DNA of 64,000 bases, from assembly GCA_029948255.1 (NCBI GenBank), contig JALIZF010001784.1, forward strand, positions 62,001 through 126,000, given 5' to 3'. Below, one piece after another: positions 44,820 to 58,102 of this stretch. The first letter of the stretch is position 1, and the number at the start of each line of letters is the position of its first letter. This stretch comes from Telmatactis stephensoni. Taxonomy: Eukaryota > Cnidaria > Anthozoa > Actiniaria > Isophelliidae. A program made the position numbers and the translations under genes. The notes beneath the pieces are model-generated. The model worked only from the letters and a program-made list of their open reading frames with translations. It ran no database searches and had not been told where the DNA came from.

Positions 44820-47800
44820 ATGATTCGTGGGTATTGTACAATATGCCACGACTCTATTCTATACGTAACTGGACAAGAAGAGGAAGTTGCCACAGGACCT
44901 TGTATCCTTTGACAAGATTACACGATAACTAGACTAACAGCTGAATCTTGCTAAAGAATACGAAATTGTATTGATACACCATCCACTTTGGTTACATGTA
45001 TATCTGCTAGTGAAGGAAAATATGTGACTTACATTAATCGTATTTGTGGATTATTGCCTTGGGAAAGCGTAGACGAGGTTGGAAGATCTGTGGGAGAAAA
45101 CTGCTCTCAGCCATTAAGCTACAGTAGTTAATATATATAACAACTTTATTTGCAAATAACAATTGACTAATAAAATAACAATTGACTAATAATGCAAATA
45201 GGGTGTCAGCAGGGAGGAACTAAATCCTCATATTGAGCTGACCTCCAAAATAATGATAAAATATAAAATATATGTAATATGTATATGAAGATAAAATTAT
45301 AACGACATTTTAGTAGCAGATTCACTGACGATCCTTTAAGTGCGTGTACAATCACTTCTTAAACATTTTAACATTTTCTACTTCAACAATTTTATTAGGT
45401 AAGTTATTCCAACTGTCAATATATCTGTTCCAAAAAGAGTACTTTAGAATATTTGTTCGAGCATAGGGTTTCCAAATCTTGTAGGTGTTAGATGATCTTG
45501 TACGTCCATTAGCAAATGATACGTAATTGTTTAGCTTGATGTTACTAGTACCCTTGATATACTTGAAAAGTTGTACAAGACTTAAGTACTCACGACGGGT
45601 TTTCAGATCCATCCATCCAAGCCATGAGAGTCTTTCATCATAATCAACGTCCTTACCGATAATCCATCTTGAAGCATTCCGCTGGATTCGCTCCAATTTA
45701 TCCGATAGATACTGCTGGTGGGGGTTCCACACGGGACACGCGTATTCAACCATTGGACGAACAATGGATACATAACCAGCCATTATAGCTTCTGTACATC
45801 TTCCAAAAGTGCGTTTCAATAAACCCAGAACACGGTTAGCTTTAGAAGCAACTGCGAGCACATGACTTTTCCATGAAAGATCATTGGAGATAATAACACC
45901 CAGGTGCTTGTGCGAGACAACTTCCTTTAGGGGCATTTCATTAATGCTATAAGAACATGCTGTTAGTCTTCTTGATCTTGTGATTCTCATATATTCACAC
46001 TTTTCAACATTCAATGTTAAGGACCACGAACTGCACCAATCATTCATCTGGCAAAGGCTTCTTTGAACAGGAGCAGAAACATTGTCAATAGGACCAGAAT
46101 TGTAAAGTAAAGTATCATCCGCAAACATTTCACTTGAGCAGGATAAAGACTTCGGAATATCGTTGACATATAATACGAAAAGCAAAGGCCCCAGAATAGA
46201 GCCCTGCGGTACTCCTGATATGACATGACCCCAATTGACATGACCCAATTGACATAATATTTAACAAAAAGCTATTAATATACATTAATGCCATGCCATT
46301 TCTCCTTAATTAAAATTCATTCAAAGGTGGTCATGTATTTCATTATAACTGGTAAGACAATCAAATAGAACTTTTTGCTTATGTGCAATGTGTACATGCA
46401 GGTTATTGTAACAGTTTTTAACATGATTTTTTGGTAAATCTCTAAAACAAGAGATACAGAGATATCAGGGAGCAAGTGTAGGTCAGTTAGTGCACAACTT
46501 TCTGAAGTGAGAGGTCTCAGTTTGATTTCCAGTCACCTCACACTTGTTTCAACTTCTTTCCACTCTGTGTATAGCTTTAAGTAGCTTTAAATACTCTTAA
46601 AACAGAGCACTGATGGAGAGAGGGGAGTAAACAGCGCACCATTGGCTTCCTACATGTAGGAGACCAGCTTAATTCTAGTTAAATATACATGTAGTGCTTT
46701 ACCTTTATACATACAAATGAATAATTGTAATGCTAATGTGCCAACCATTTTCACGATAGCTTTTCACAAGTTCCTTTTGAAAAAAATAGCCAATCACTCT
46801 CTGGTTGGCACATGAATGATAAAGGTTTAAGCACCTGAAGTATTGCTATTGTTATTGCTAATATATTTTATTATTATATTAATGCATAAGTTTATTTTTA
46901 TACACATACCTACATTTTTATGCTCCATTTCAGCCTGAAACCATGGTTAAAGCAAAAGACATCATGCCCAAAATGTAGACACAAAATCACTAAACCAATA
47001 GTACTTTATCTTGATGAAGATGAGAATAGCAAAGAATCTTGCAATGAGGATGATCCAAATGCTTTGCGGGTAAATACATACTAGTTACATGTATACAATG
47101 GTTTCAAGTGGAATATGGTGGAATATCTCACGAGTCAATTAATTGTATTTTCTAGTATAAACATGAGCCTGTAGCAAGACTACAGATTAATTTTATTATT
47201 ACAGATTTATTATCAAAAGTTTGCTTGGTTGTTCAAGACAACCAGCTGCGAAAAGGCTAGTGCTGATCTTCACAGCTAGTTGGTTTACCATGTGCTTATC
47301 CTTAATAGACTATAATTGTATTAAAAACTGACTAAGCAGTTATCTGATTTATCTTGATTTTAGGTGCAGCTAGAATATTTGAAAAACTTGATCAAGCAAA
47401 AAGGTGAAATTGCATTTATAGATCTATCTTTATACACTTGCATATTAATTTTTACATGAGCTAATTTATAGGTCTAGAATGCTTAAGGGCATAGGACTGG
47501 GACACTTCTGTAATGTTAGTTTATGGTGCTAATGTCTCTGCACCACTTACTGGTGGGTAAGTGTTTAAAGGAGAAGACATGTACCAACATGTGCTGTACA
47601 GTTTAGGATGTATTAGGGTGTATAATCACTGCAAATTTTCATTTTGACCCACTAAAAGGCATATATTGGCATAGTTCAGAATATTTTGAATTCTTGAAAA
47701 GGTACCCAAATAATGTTACAAAAATATAAGATTTCAAATAGCTACTGAATTTCAAAAAAGTACATATTAAATTATACCATTTGTATATATGATCATGATG

Positions 47801-50800
47801 TATACATGTATGATTGCAGTTATAATGTCTGATTGTAATGATTTGTAGATGAAGAAAACACAAATTTAGTAACAGAGAAGGTTCAGATTCAAGATCTTTT
47901 GGATGATATGAGGGAGAGATGCTCATTAGCAGAAAAGAAGCTTTCATCAGAGAAATCAGTTAGTGCAGGTTTAAAGGTACATGATGAAATCATAGTCTTC
48001 TGTATTATTGACACTAAATGCATACACTGTTACAGTTGAACTTTGAATTTCATGGAGCTGGCTGGGTAAGCAACCCAATTTTTCAAAGGACCAAAACTTA
48101 TGTGCAGTCTAGGCTGTACAGAGAGCAGTGGCAGAGCTAGGGGGCAGTTGCCCTCCCCTAAGTAGCTGAGGATAACTGACTACCACCCTCTCAGACCCTA
48201 AAGGTTTGGGGTATGTATGGCCCTGACAATGTACAGTACTTGATATTATCATGATATTTATCTTCAGAAACAAATGGCATTCTTAAAAAAGCAAGAGGTG
48301 GAGGTTGCTGAAGCTAAGAAAGAAGCAGTGTCCTGTAGACAGGAATTACAAAGGTTTAAAAGGTACAATATGTTATATGTGTAGATGTTCCTTTTATATG
48401 AAATGACTTGGAATAAATGTGAGCCACAGATAAGGTTTGAAATGTGGTCTCCTAAGTACTAGTCAGGTGCTCTAACCACTTAGATACAGCTGTACTCATT
48501 GATTGATTAATTCATCCATCCTTTTATTCATTCATTCATTCATTTGTTTGTTCATTCTTTTGTTCGTTCATTTATTCATTCAATCATTCATTCGTTCATC
48601 CATTAATCCATTAAACTATTCAATTATTCATTCATATACAACCATTCTTTCATGTGGTTTTTTGTTTGTTTCAGACTGAAGACGCTTGTTGAAGGCAGTA
48701 AAGATGATGTAGAGACTATGCTTCATGATATTGGTAGCCAGGGTGGTGCATCTTCTGAGATGATCACACAGCTACTCATACTAAAAAAGTAATGTTCAGA
48801 TTGTGTTTTCCGGGGTTTCATTAATAGGTGGTTACCGGCGGTTTATGGCCGTCTGTTTTGCTATTCACCGCTGGCTATTTTTTTCTAGTTATACAATATT
48901 TTAATAGTAGGACATCTGTATTTCAGATGCCTACATGTATCTTTAGTAGTGGAACCTGCTATTGCCAATGTTAATGAAACCCCTGTGTTTTATCCTTTAT
49001 TTCCATAGTCTGTCTGCTAGGTACTGCTAGCCTGTAATTCATAACAACTGCCACCTTATTATATTTATATATCTGTTATTTTTTGTCTTGTAGATTTGAA
49101 TCTTTGCTTCCTCGTGCCATGTTATGTTAGTGCATGTCCACACATAGTGCACATTCTTTGTTTATTTGTATTCATATATAACCGTTGAACATCACTCCAA
49201 ACATTGTTCCCTGATGATGGGCATTTAGCCTGAAAGCTCTGTAAATAAAAAAAAAATCAAGGTTGTGGAAACACTTTAGTTATGATAAATATGGAACCAA
49301 CCTGCACAGAAACACTTAAACTGCAACCTTGCTGCTTGCCTGGAGCCTCACAAGAAAGAAGCATCTGCAAGCTGAGCTCAATTTTCCTGTACAATTACAT
49401 GTACATTCGAAGTACAGAAAGATTGTGCACAGTTTGCTGACTATTTACCGTGTGAGACTCCAGGCAAGTGACGATGTAGCGGCTGCTGTTCACAGGCTAA
49501 GGTACCATTGGCCTTCCGTATTATCTTGCCTACCACATACTTAGAAAATTGACAGCACTCATTTTAATGAACTGCAATACTTATATCCAAAGTTCTTTGT
49601 GTAGGGAGCTTGAAAAGATAAAAGACAGTAGAAATAAGGCCAGACAAGCTAAGGAAAGCTATGAAAGGGAAATAAGTAAACTTAAACATGAGGTACAGTC
49701 TTCATCTTACATGTGGGCCTGTTTATATTAGGCACTTTGTCCCTGGTGGCCAGGATAACTGTTTGTTTTAGTGTCCAGCCTACTAGGGATAACCTCCCTT
49801 CATATGCCCAGGTCCTTATATGTACAAAATGCAAAAATGTGTACAAGACTGTTCATTGAGTTGAAAGTTTAGTGCAATTTTTATTTTTATTACAGCTGTC
49901 ATCAAAGGAAGTAGAATATAATAAAGTTGCTGACCAGTTGAATTTAACAGAAAGTGATTTAATGAGAACAGAAAAGGAAAATGAGGTCTGTACATTGTAC
50001 TGAACAACTTATTGTCAATAGACCTAGTCCACATGCACAGTGTTTTCCCAATTCAACGTGACAAACCTCTACAGGATTCACTTTCTTTTTAATTGTTTTT
50101 ACTCTTCAAAAAAATCCCAAATAAAGATAACAATGTTAATCCGACGATATTCAAAACAAAAGCAGATTATTCCTCAGGAAGTTTGTCACCCTAAATTTGG
50201 AAAACGTTGTCACATGATGAATTAGGTCTATTGATCATCATTATTGCTTGTATTTCATCATTGAATTATTTGATAAATGATTACAGTCAGACTTATAATA
50301 ATGGTATTTAAAGCAGCCCACACCCTTAATTAAGCAGTCGCTAAGCAACTCCCCAAAGATCATCTCACACATATTAAGAATCACCACTATTATGCTGTTA
50401 AGCAGTCAGTAGGCTGCACAAGGGTGACTGCTTAATTGAAGGAGAACTGTATGCTAAAAATAAACATTTCTACATGTATTTAGCACTTTCAAAACCATAT
50501 TTTTTAAAAATCATTAAAGTTTTTAGTATAGCTCTTTGATAAGTATGGGGAATAATTTAAAATAAATTTCTGTCCAACTCCATCCACGAAAAGCATCAAA
50601 TTGGATGTTTTTAGGACCATTCAATTTCCTATACGTCTGTACGTTATATTTGTGATATTTTATCTTTTAAGGGTATTGTAAAGCAATTGGGGCTGCTGCC
50701 CTGTAAGCAATATCCCGCCTACCTTTGTGGCAAAACAATTAAATTAAATAAATAAATAAATTTGAGGATTTGTATACACAAAAAGAAATTTATGGTAATT

Positions 50801-53055
50801 TATTTCCAATACTTGACGTAAAAAAGGTGAAGAGTCCTTATTTTACGTCGGTAGCTCGTAATAGTCACAAATTGACTAATAAACTTGAGGCCGACGGTGC
50901 GCTCATTTTACCCCCCCCCCCCCCCCTCTCTCCATCAGTAGTGCTCCGTTTCACGGGTATTTAAAGCTAATCAAAGCTACACGGAAAGGAAAGAAGTCGA
51001 AACAAGGATGTGAGGTCACTGGGAGTCATTAAAAAGTTATACTAAAATCTTCATTATTTTTTTTAAATGTGAATCGAAATTCTGAAGAGAAATTTTTGAA
51101 ATTGTGATTACCAAGGTCTAAAGTGCTGAAATTGAAAAAAACAGTTTAATTTTTTAGCATACAGTTCTCCTTTAAGGTTGGATTGCACTTCATTTCTAAA
51201 CTGTTTATATTGTTAGAGCCTAAAGAAGAAATTATCAAAACTGGAATTGGCTTTTAATTCTCCCAGTCCACGCAGCAGTGCTATCACTAGGTTGATGATG
51301 GAAAGGTAATTAATGATCTAATATTAATTTTAGGATAAATGAATGAATGATATACTAATAATGAACGAGTAAGTGATTTTGAATAAACGAACAAATGATT
51401 TTTTACAACACTTGTTACTACTGTAATCTCGCGATCTGATTGGTTGTTTGGAGTGTGTCAAGAGGACAGACACGCTGCTGACACGTTTCGGCGCGCGCGC
51501 TAGTTCTGTTGCCCCGTTTGAAAAGGATTTTTTAACTTTTATCTCAAATTGTTTTGAGTTGTCTGTCCTCTTAGTGACACACTCTTGACGTCATAAAATG
51601 TTCAAAACTCAAGTGGAATCACGAGCGCAGCGATTTTAATTTGTTACGTTGATGCATCAAAAAACGAACTGCGCCATACAGTGCCGGTGTCAGTGCCATG
51701 TTGTCTATAGAAACATTTGAAATTCCTGAAGTTGCTGTGCCGTGCGTAGATGATTGAAATATCATTTTTGCATGCGCGAAATTCAACGCAGTGAGTCAGG
51801 GCAATAGAGCAGGGTGTTTTGCCGAATCAATACTCAGGGTCTTTAAATAACTGAAGAGAAGGTGCTGCCTTTGTAATTACATCTGCAAATGGTTAGATAG
51901 ACCTTCACGTCTTCTCGGATAAGGACTTTAAACCGTTAGCCCTGTCTCCCATCCCTTCCTTAACATGTATGGGGGACATTAAAGAACCTGTTGAACTATT
52001 AGCATAGAGTAGGGGATTGTCGCCCTATACAAAAGTCTGTCCTAACTACTAACAAACACGAAGCGCATTTGATTATATACATATGGATATTTGCTTTATA
52101 TAAATACTAATATTTCACTTCTTTTACAGTCCTGCACCAATGGAACTGAAACGACCACGACTCACCCCTCCGGAGAATGATTCTGAAAATGATATTTTAA
52201 AGAACGAGCCATCAACATCACAGCGTCAAAGTGCTGGACATGATGGTGAGATGGAGAAGGCTGCTAAATGGTATGGTAATGATTTAAGCTTTGGTTTGAT
52301 ATAGTTGAAGTTGCTGTGCTGTGATTAGAGCTCATTTGGGTGTTCACTTTCTAAAGCGAGTGTATTCTTTTATGCAACTATTTTCCGCGATACAGTCAAA
52401 CTTCCATGACTGTTTCTGTAAGGTGAACATCCTCTACTGATTCATCATTTTGTAATTTAGCGTCACAACTCCCTTAATGATCACCTTCATTTTCTACGAC
52501 TTTGCATTTTACTATCCTTTTTGATGACCAGATGAATAAATTGGAACCTCCAATAAGCAATAACCTCTGTTAACCGACCAACCTCTTTCAAACAACCCCT
52601 TTTTATTCCATGCAAATTTAATTTTCAGGATCAATTACACTCCCAGAGTGTATTCCCATTTCATTTTCTTTTGATTATTTCTTTCCACTCTTATCTTTCA
52701 TTTCTTCCCCTTAGTTTCTTTTTCTTTTTTACTCTTCTTAAGGATGGGTCTTCCACTTGTTAAAACAACAACACTCCACGCTGGACAGCCCAGACCCTTA
52801 AACCCTCTTGGCCGTCCCCCTCTCCTCACCATCCAATCTCGTAAACGGGCCGCGGGTCAGGATTCCGACTCATTCGTTATCAGAAAAGGCTACGATGGGC
52901 TTGGAGGACATGCAAAGTTTTTGAAACCCTCAAAGCCAAGACAAGGTCCCATACGAAAAGTAGCAAGACCTAACACTATATCAAAGTTTATAAAGACAAC
53001 TAAAGATGGTAAAGAACCTCCTTTACCCGTCATGAATTTAGATTTTGACTTGTAA
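44820..53055 (+). CDS. TRAIP: TRAIP RING-type E3 ubiquitin ligase (13 exons, 461 aa)
   Basis: Nuclear E3 ligase acting at stalled replisomes and DNA crosslinks in known animals. Exons: 44820-44901, 46327-46351, 46934-47069, 47364-47403, 47849-47976, 48268-48362, 48675-48788, 49457-49501, 49605-49692, 49896-49985, 51217-51305, 52130-52270, 52743-53055. GT-AG borders keep one frame of 1386 nt. The RING finger spans exons 1-3: Cys6, Cys9, Cys28, His30, His33, Cys36, Cys47, Cys50. Residues about 85-310 are a long charged coiled coil. The C-terminus has the family motif KGYDGLGGHAKF and ends at TAA. Length fits the roughly 470-aa vertebrate proteins. Exon 8 (acceptor GTGAG, short) is the least certain; a canonical C-terminal PIP box is not obvious. 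Intron 1 holds an antisense LINE fragment. Confidence 0.92.
45127..46248 (-). mobile_element. 5'-truncated LINE reverse transcriptase fragment in TRAIP intron 1
   Basis: Open frame 46248-45352 encodes the C-terminal half of a non-LTR reverse transcriptase. It starts at GVPQGSILGPLLF (RT block 4) and has FADDTLLY (catalytic block 5), then the thumb and the conserved AC-VWNPHQ and RIQRNASRW tail motifs. The N-terminal endonuclease and first RT blocks are missing. The frame ends 'VEVENVKMFKK'. Its AT-rich 3' end runs to about 45127. CR1/Jockey-like by motif style. It is antisense to TRAIP. The open frame is intact, so the insertion may be fairly young. Confidence 0.85.
46453..46535 (+). repeat. 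tRNA-like (SINE or tRNA-pseudogene) sequence
   Basis: AGGTCAGTTAGTGCAC resembles a pol III A box and AGTTTGATTTCC a degraded B box, with tRNA-like spacing. Pairing is too poor for a working tRNA. It lies in a TRAIP intron. Confidence 0.35.
48405..48505 (-). repeat. tRNA-derived SINE-like sequence
   Basis: Read on the minus strand, TAAGTGGTTAGAGCACC is a near-perfect A box and ATTTCAAACC a degraded B box, at tRNA spacing. The anticodon arm and acceptor stem do not pair well. It lies in a TRAIP intron. Confidence 0.45.
50640..50762 (+). mobile_element. Probable LINE 3' tail in a TRAIP intron
   Basis: GGGCTGCTGCCCTGTAAGCA followed by GTGGCAAAACAATTAAATTA and repeated AAAT units resembles the hairpin-plus-simple-repeat 3' end of non-LTR elements. 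No coding part remains. The oligo-C tract at 50911-50926 is separate. Confidence 0.4.
51665..51770. mobile_element. Degenerate internal piece of MITE family 2
   Basis: The words GTGCCGGTGTCAGTGCC, TCTATAGAAACATTTGAAATTCCTG (given here as two overlapping pieces, TCTATAGAAACATTTG and GAAATTCCTG) and GTGCCGTGCG correspond to the interior of 26919-27064 and 32319-32463. No terminal repeats are recognisable. Confidence 0.4.
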
Positions 53056-53126
53056 TTAAGTTAGAATTGTAAGGAAAGGCTGCCGTTGTATTCATACAAA
53101 GTTTATTAAAAATTGAAAGATAGATA

Positions 53127-53251
53127 AGACAAGGTCCGATACGTACAGTAAATAAGGTCTAATACGTTACCAAAGTCAATTACAACCACTGAGATTGAAA
53201 GGAAAGGGTCATCACCGTCCATCACGGATGTAGATTTGGAATTGTAATGAG
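53127..53251 (+). pseudogene. Degenerate tandem copy of the TRAIP C-terminal coding tail
   Basis: AGACAAGGTCC, CGTCCATCACGGATGTAGA-like and GATTTGGAATTGTAAT words follow in the same order as in the real last exon (AGACAAGGTCC at 52939, then CCCGTCATGAATTTAGATTT and GACTTGTAATTA). The copy has stops and lies wholly in the 3' untranslated region, about 190 bp behind its source. Confidence 0.7.
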
Positions 53252-53427
53252 TAATGTTTATTAGACCAGTCTGGTTGAGGTTGACCTGCAAACTTTGAGA
53301 CTTACCAAAAAGGGACACGTTATGATGTCACCAATTCTGTTATAGACTTGTAAAGCGCGCGGTGCGTTAGTCGTTCCAAAAGGCAGGACACTGTTACTAT
53401 TTCTGTGCAATGTTTGTAATATTTGTA

Positions 53428-53433
53428 AATAAA
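53428..53433 (+). promoter_or_regulatory. Polyadenylation signal AATAAA, likely TRAIP
   Basis: AATAAA 373 bp behind the TRAIP stop, with a T/G-rich stretch after it. An ATTAAA at 53105-53110 is an alternative nearer signal. Confidence 0.5.
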
Positions 53434-53740
53434 TTGGTTTATATTTCACTTTTAAGCTTCCAAAAGTATTTATTGTCTTATTTATTGTCCATGCTAAAGA
53501 TTTTCAACTATTATATTTATCATTTTGTAGATAACTACCAAAATACTACATGGAGGTACTTTGATGGCCATATGAAGTTTGTAGTATCGTCATAGTGGCC
53601 ATCATTCTTATGTTTTTGTTATTGTAGTAGTGGTAGAATCAGCGTTATCTCAATTAACATTGTACCTTTTTACTATATTGTTGATTAAGCTAGATAGAGT
53701 ACAAACACTAGAGTGTTTTTTTTTATATTGATTTTCATTA

Positions 53741-53884
53741 GAGTGGTTTTCATTAACCCGTGAAACAAAGTAGTACTAATGAGAGTGGATAGTCAAATAA
53801 GACACAATGAAAAAACAAGAAACCCTGAAGTGTCATAGCATAATGACACTATAAGTGTATTTCACGGGTAATGAAAAACCACTC
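53741..53884. mobile_element. GAGTGG MITE, TA target
   Basis: Termini GAGTGGTTTTCATTAACCCG and CGGGTAATGAAAAACCACTC are flanked by TA on both sides. 144 bp, non-coding. Its termini resemble the style of the GAGTCG family. Confidence 0.8.
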
Positions 53885-53886
53885 TA

Positions 53887-54403
53887 ACCCGTGAAATACA
53901 CTTTAGCGTATTAGGCACTAATGCACTACAATTCCTTTGTTTTTCATTGTATTTATTTGACTATTACACTCTAACTAGTGCACGTTGTTTCACGGGTTAA
54001 TGTGCTATTGCATTTTATATCCGCACTCCCCCTGTTGAAGACATGTTTTCCAAAATAATCCCTACCCCCTTGGATTTTCCATTTATTGTGATGAATTTTA
54101 GACCCTACTCCCATGGATTTCCATGCATTCTCATGAATTTTAGACCCTACTCCCCTGGATTTTCTAGTGTATTTTCAATGCAAGTTGAGGGGGCCCCAAG
54201 GAATTCCAGAGGGGTTTTTGTACCCTTACCCTTGGAATTCCATGTGTCCTCAACAGGGGGAGTGCGGATAAAAAATGCAATAGCTCAATGAAAACCACTT
54301 CAAACCCGAGAAATAGATTTTGTTTTCTTTTGTTGTCATTTGACTATTACATATTGACTATTTATTGTTTTTGTTTGTTTCACAGGTTTTTGAAAACCAC
54401 TCT
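53887..54403. mobile_element. Adjacent related MITE copies with a nested insertion
   Basis: Sequence with ACCCGTGAAATACAC, then TTTCACGGGTTAATG, is a second family member directly next to 53741-53884. It is split by the element at 54001-54286, after which ATGAAAACCACTT resumes. A third partial member follows to ACCACTCTA at 54403. Confidence 0.6.
54001..54286. mobile_element. 286-bp nested TIR element
   Basis: TGTGCTATTGCATTTTATATC and CGCACTCCCCCTGTTGA (as TGTGCTATTGCATTTT then ATCCGCACTCCCCCTGTTGA) at the left pair with TCAACAGGGGGAGTGCGGAT and AATGCAATAGCTCA at the right. The interior has two or three copies of a roughly 42-bp unit with GAATTTTAGACCCTACTCCC. Non-coding. Confidence 0.75.
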
Positions 54404-54742
54404 AAATCGTGCGACACTTCGCGATATTTAGTACTAAATAGCTCTAATTAAATTATAGAAAACAATAGAATTAGCATAAAATAACACTATTTAGTACTAC
54501 ATATGAGTTTCGTGTGTCTCGGTTTCCAAAGCTCGTAACTTCAAGAATCATCCTCATTTCCAGAGTCTTGTAAGGTCTGCTGAAAAAAGTCTAATTAAGG
54601 CCTTTCAGTTCCATAGAAAGACTACAAGGCCCGGTACGGGAATAACTCAAAGATGGCAGTTAGCCAACTGATCAACATACTGCGTTCTGGAAAAACTTCC
54701 ATTTAAATCGTGTCTCTCATACTGCTCTATTTTAACGGATGT

Positions 54743-57700
54743 TCATTGACTCTGAGCTGAAATCGAATTTGTTCCTGTATTTGCAATGCGTAATTTTGCT
54801 CGTACAGCCTCGTTGGTGTTCTTTTGCGGATTAAGTAGTATAATATAAATCCTAGGCATAAAGATACAGAAAAGAATTCCATACGAAGCCAGTAACGATG
54901 TAGCACTTGATATTACATTGACGTAGAAACCCTTGAGGAGAGAGTTGATTGGATAGTACGCCAACCAAGAAACCAAGAGGATGTACAACGAGAAGCCAAT
55001 GTGTTTAGTTTCATTGAAATTTCCTGGTAAATTCCTGGCTTTAAATGAATGAAAGAAGCACACCAAGGTCATTAGAACCAGATAAAACAGACTACAGAGC
55101 TGTAACCCAAATCCAATGTTCCCTCTAAAAGGCTTACAAAAGTATTCGATCTCAATGTTGCGTGAAGTTTCGGTTCTCTTAACTATGACGTAGGGAGGAT
55201 CTAAGAAGCTCCATAGGAACGCGAACGTTACTGGGCAGGTATTAAGCACTATTAGTGTTATGAACTGGAGTTTGGAGTTCACAACAAATTTCTTGCAGCG
55301 TTTTGGAATTCCCACAATTTCCATTTGGAAGGCTCCTACGATACGAATGGTTTTTATAAAAAGAATAGATATGCAAAGACAATGGATGGAGTATCGCAAG
55401 AGTGTGTTGAAATAGCATATAATTTCCGTTGGGAACGAAACGTGAAGAATCGCAAGGACAAACCCAAATATGATGTTGAGCAGCAGAAGAAAACTGAGTT
55501 CTCGATTAGAAGCCTTTACCAGCGGTGTTCTACGGTATTTGATGAAGAGCAGCAAAGAGATCACTGATAAGAGAATCCCCAAACCTGGATGTAAAAAAAA
55601 ATGAAAAAAATAAAAATTAATCTTAAATTTGGAAAACGTTCTTTTTTCTACACTTGTAAGTTTAGCCGCTGAATTTATCCTCAGCTAATTGTAAAAAAAT
55701 ACCAGTTGCGAAGAAAGATACTGTATATATCTTACAACCGTTATCGTTGAAGTGCGACGTGTGAAGGTCAAAGTCTCGATTCGAAACTGGCATTCACATG
55801 GACGTCAGTCAAATCACTCGACCGATACAAATAGCGATTCTCCAGAAAAATGAAACGAAAGTTTAGATAAATATAAACTTCAAATGTATAATTAACTTTT
55901 ATCGTAAATTCTAGGCATTTTTTCTTGGGAATCGCAATTTGTATCGTTCGAGTGATTTGATTGACGTCCGTCTGAATTTAAGTTTCCAAACGAGCTAAGC
56001 TTTATCTAATATTTCCTTGTTGTAAGCTTGTTTCTACTTTTCGAACGACTTGAAAGTAATACGTCATCCATCTTTCATCCCATCTATCGAGTTCTATTAT
56101 ATCGGCCACACTAAAGGATCGCCGGTCAAGATCACTAAAGCAAGGCAATCTGTGTTGCAACATGCTATTAATATAAGAACAACATCGCGCTGGAGTATCA
56201 AATTCTTGGCACAGGGACGGCAGGAGGAAGGAGGAAAAGGTGGCATGTTTCTTCACGCCCTTCATGCCCCTATATGAAAAAAGGTTTCCACTGCCACTAC
56301 ACAAACTGATTAAAGAGCTAATTTAAGTAAACTTTGCCTTGGAAGAGCTCACCTGATATTATAGTGAATACGATTCCTGTTTTCGATGCTAATGAAATGT
56401 TAACCTCAATCTCCTCAAGGCATGCTGTCTTGTTTCTATTAGAAACCATCAGCTCGCCACACTTCGCACACCGGGATGCAGCGTACACTACACTCACTGT
56501 CCCATCCTCACATGGAATACAGTCCCAGCAACAGTTGGTCATTCTTGTTTGCCAGGTTCCTGGAGAACATCTACTCATGCATGCTGAAGAAGGAGGACCT
56601 TTCTCTGGGACTGTCCATTCAATCAAGGATTTGTTGATCTTTAGCCCACCTTTGGTGCTCCAATTTCCAATCTTAGTTTTCACTAAAACACGTCTAGAGT
56701 CGTTGTGAAGGTGGATGATATCGTAGGAAGAAGATACGGGGTTGCCCTTATTGTCAAATCCCACTTTTCCGGTCAATCCTTGGAATGAGATGTTTTTGAG
56801 ATATTCCAGGAGGTCTTTGGGACTGACATATGGGTTGGTGTTTGGACATTTTTGAGTTTTTGAATCACAAGAATATATTGCTCTTAAAGCCTTTCCAATT
56901 GTTTTCACAGCGTCGATCAAATATGGTGTATATGGACTATAAAGCCTGCTGAGAGCATTGGGTACATCGATTCTACTATTATTACAGATTGGAAGGCCTA
57001 GTGATTTAAAACTAGGCAGTGTGCAATTGTATTCTTGCTGGAAGAATTCGTTCCACCATTTGTTCTTCTTGGGCTTAGCAACCAAAGTTTTCAAATGCTC
57101 CTCCATTGCCAAATCATGGTTATACTTATGAGCTATTCCAAATATAACGCCACTGATCTTGTCTGCATTAACTTGGAAAACGCTGGTTGAAAGAACAGAC
57201 ACGACGTCGCTGAGTATCCACACTTTATCGCGAAGTCCCATTTCCATTCCCTTCTTGAGAAAATCTATAGTTTGGCCACTAGTCGTCCAAAGCACAATCA
57301 CCCGAATCATCTTGTGTCTCAAATGCTTTGTTATAATAGATTCCATTTTTGCCTCATAGCTTAGACGTGGCAAGTATTCCACAGTCCCTAAACAAAATGT
57401 ATTCCTTTTCAAGGCTTCTTTCTCCAAATATCTAACTCCGTACCGTCCATACGAATGATCGACGGCAACCACTTCAACATAGTCCCATTTGAACTCGGAA
57501 ATTAGGTCGATCATCGCTCGAGCTTGCAGACCGTCAGGAGGGATTGTACGAAGGAATGTTGAATAAGAGCTGAGTTGTTCACTAGTAGCAAATGGACTAA
57601 TTAGGGGGATATTCACAATTCCAAGAAGTTCTGCAATGAGAACTGTCGTCCCTGAATCGTGAGCACCAATCACAGTCGAGATCGGAGACTTCGCTGATAA

Positions 57701-58102
57701 TGTTAGAGGTGCATTTCCGGATTTTGACATCATCTGCTCACTACCGTTTCCGCAGGCACCCAAATTAAAATCATAGATGAAATTATCTTTTACAAATTCG
57801 TGAGTCATCTTCATTCCCAAAGTAGGACTTTCACAGTAATCTTGTATATCGTACCCTAAAATTATCCCCGGTAGGATTTGCTGATTTTTGTTGATTTGAT
57901 CAATGCAATAAATAAGCGTTTCCACGAAGCCTAGTCCGTATGGGCGTAGTTTGTCGCAAATCGTTTCCTCTGTAGTACCATGGATCGGGAAAAGTGCACC
58001 AACTGTTATGTCACCAGGCTTATAAATGCCCGTAATGCTGGATGCTGACAGTTGCTGTACTAGTAACAGAAGGCATAGTGCTTTTTGTCTCTTCAGTAAC
58101 AT
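54743..58102 (-). CDS. Class C G-protein-coupled receptor (mGluR/CaSR-like), two exons
   Basis: Exons 58102-56353 and 55584-54743 join in frame across a 768-bp GT-AG intron (2592 nt, 863 aa). The start is the ATG at 58102, which gives a signal peptide (LLKRQKALCLLLLVQQLSAS); the longer open frame begins with TTG and was not used. Order: signal peptide, Venus-flytrap ligand-binding module (residues about 30-500, with SGTTVLIAELLGIVNIPLIS-type lobe motif), cysteine-rich NCD3G region (CSPGT, CCWDC, CKxC-like pattern, about 515-570), then seven transmembrane segments in exon 2 and a short cytoplasmic tail. Surface receptor for a small extracellular ligand by family; exact subfamily and ligand unknown. 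It is complete by length. A close paralogue of exon 2 is at 63118-63959. Confidence 0.88.

Noticed and set aside
55325..55567. Plus-strand open frames opposite the class C GPCR (also 63664-63945)
   Set aside because: Antisense shadows of the 7TM exon with no family features.
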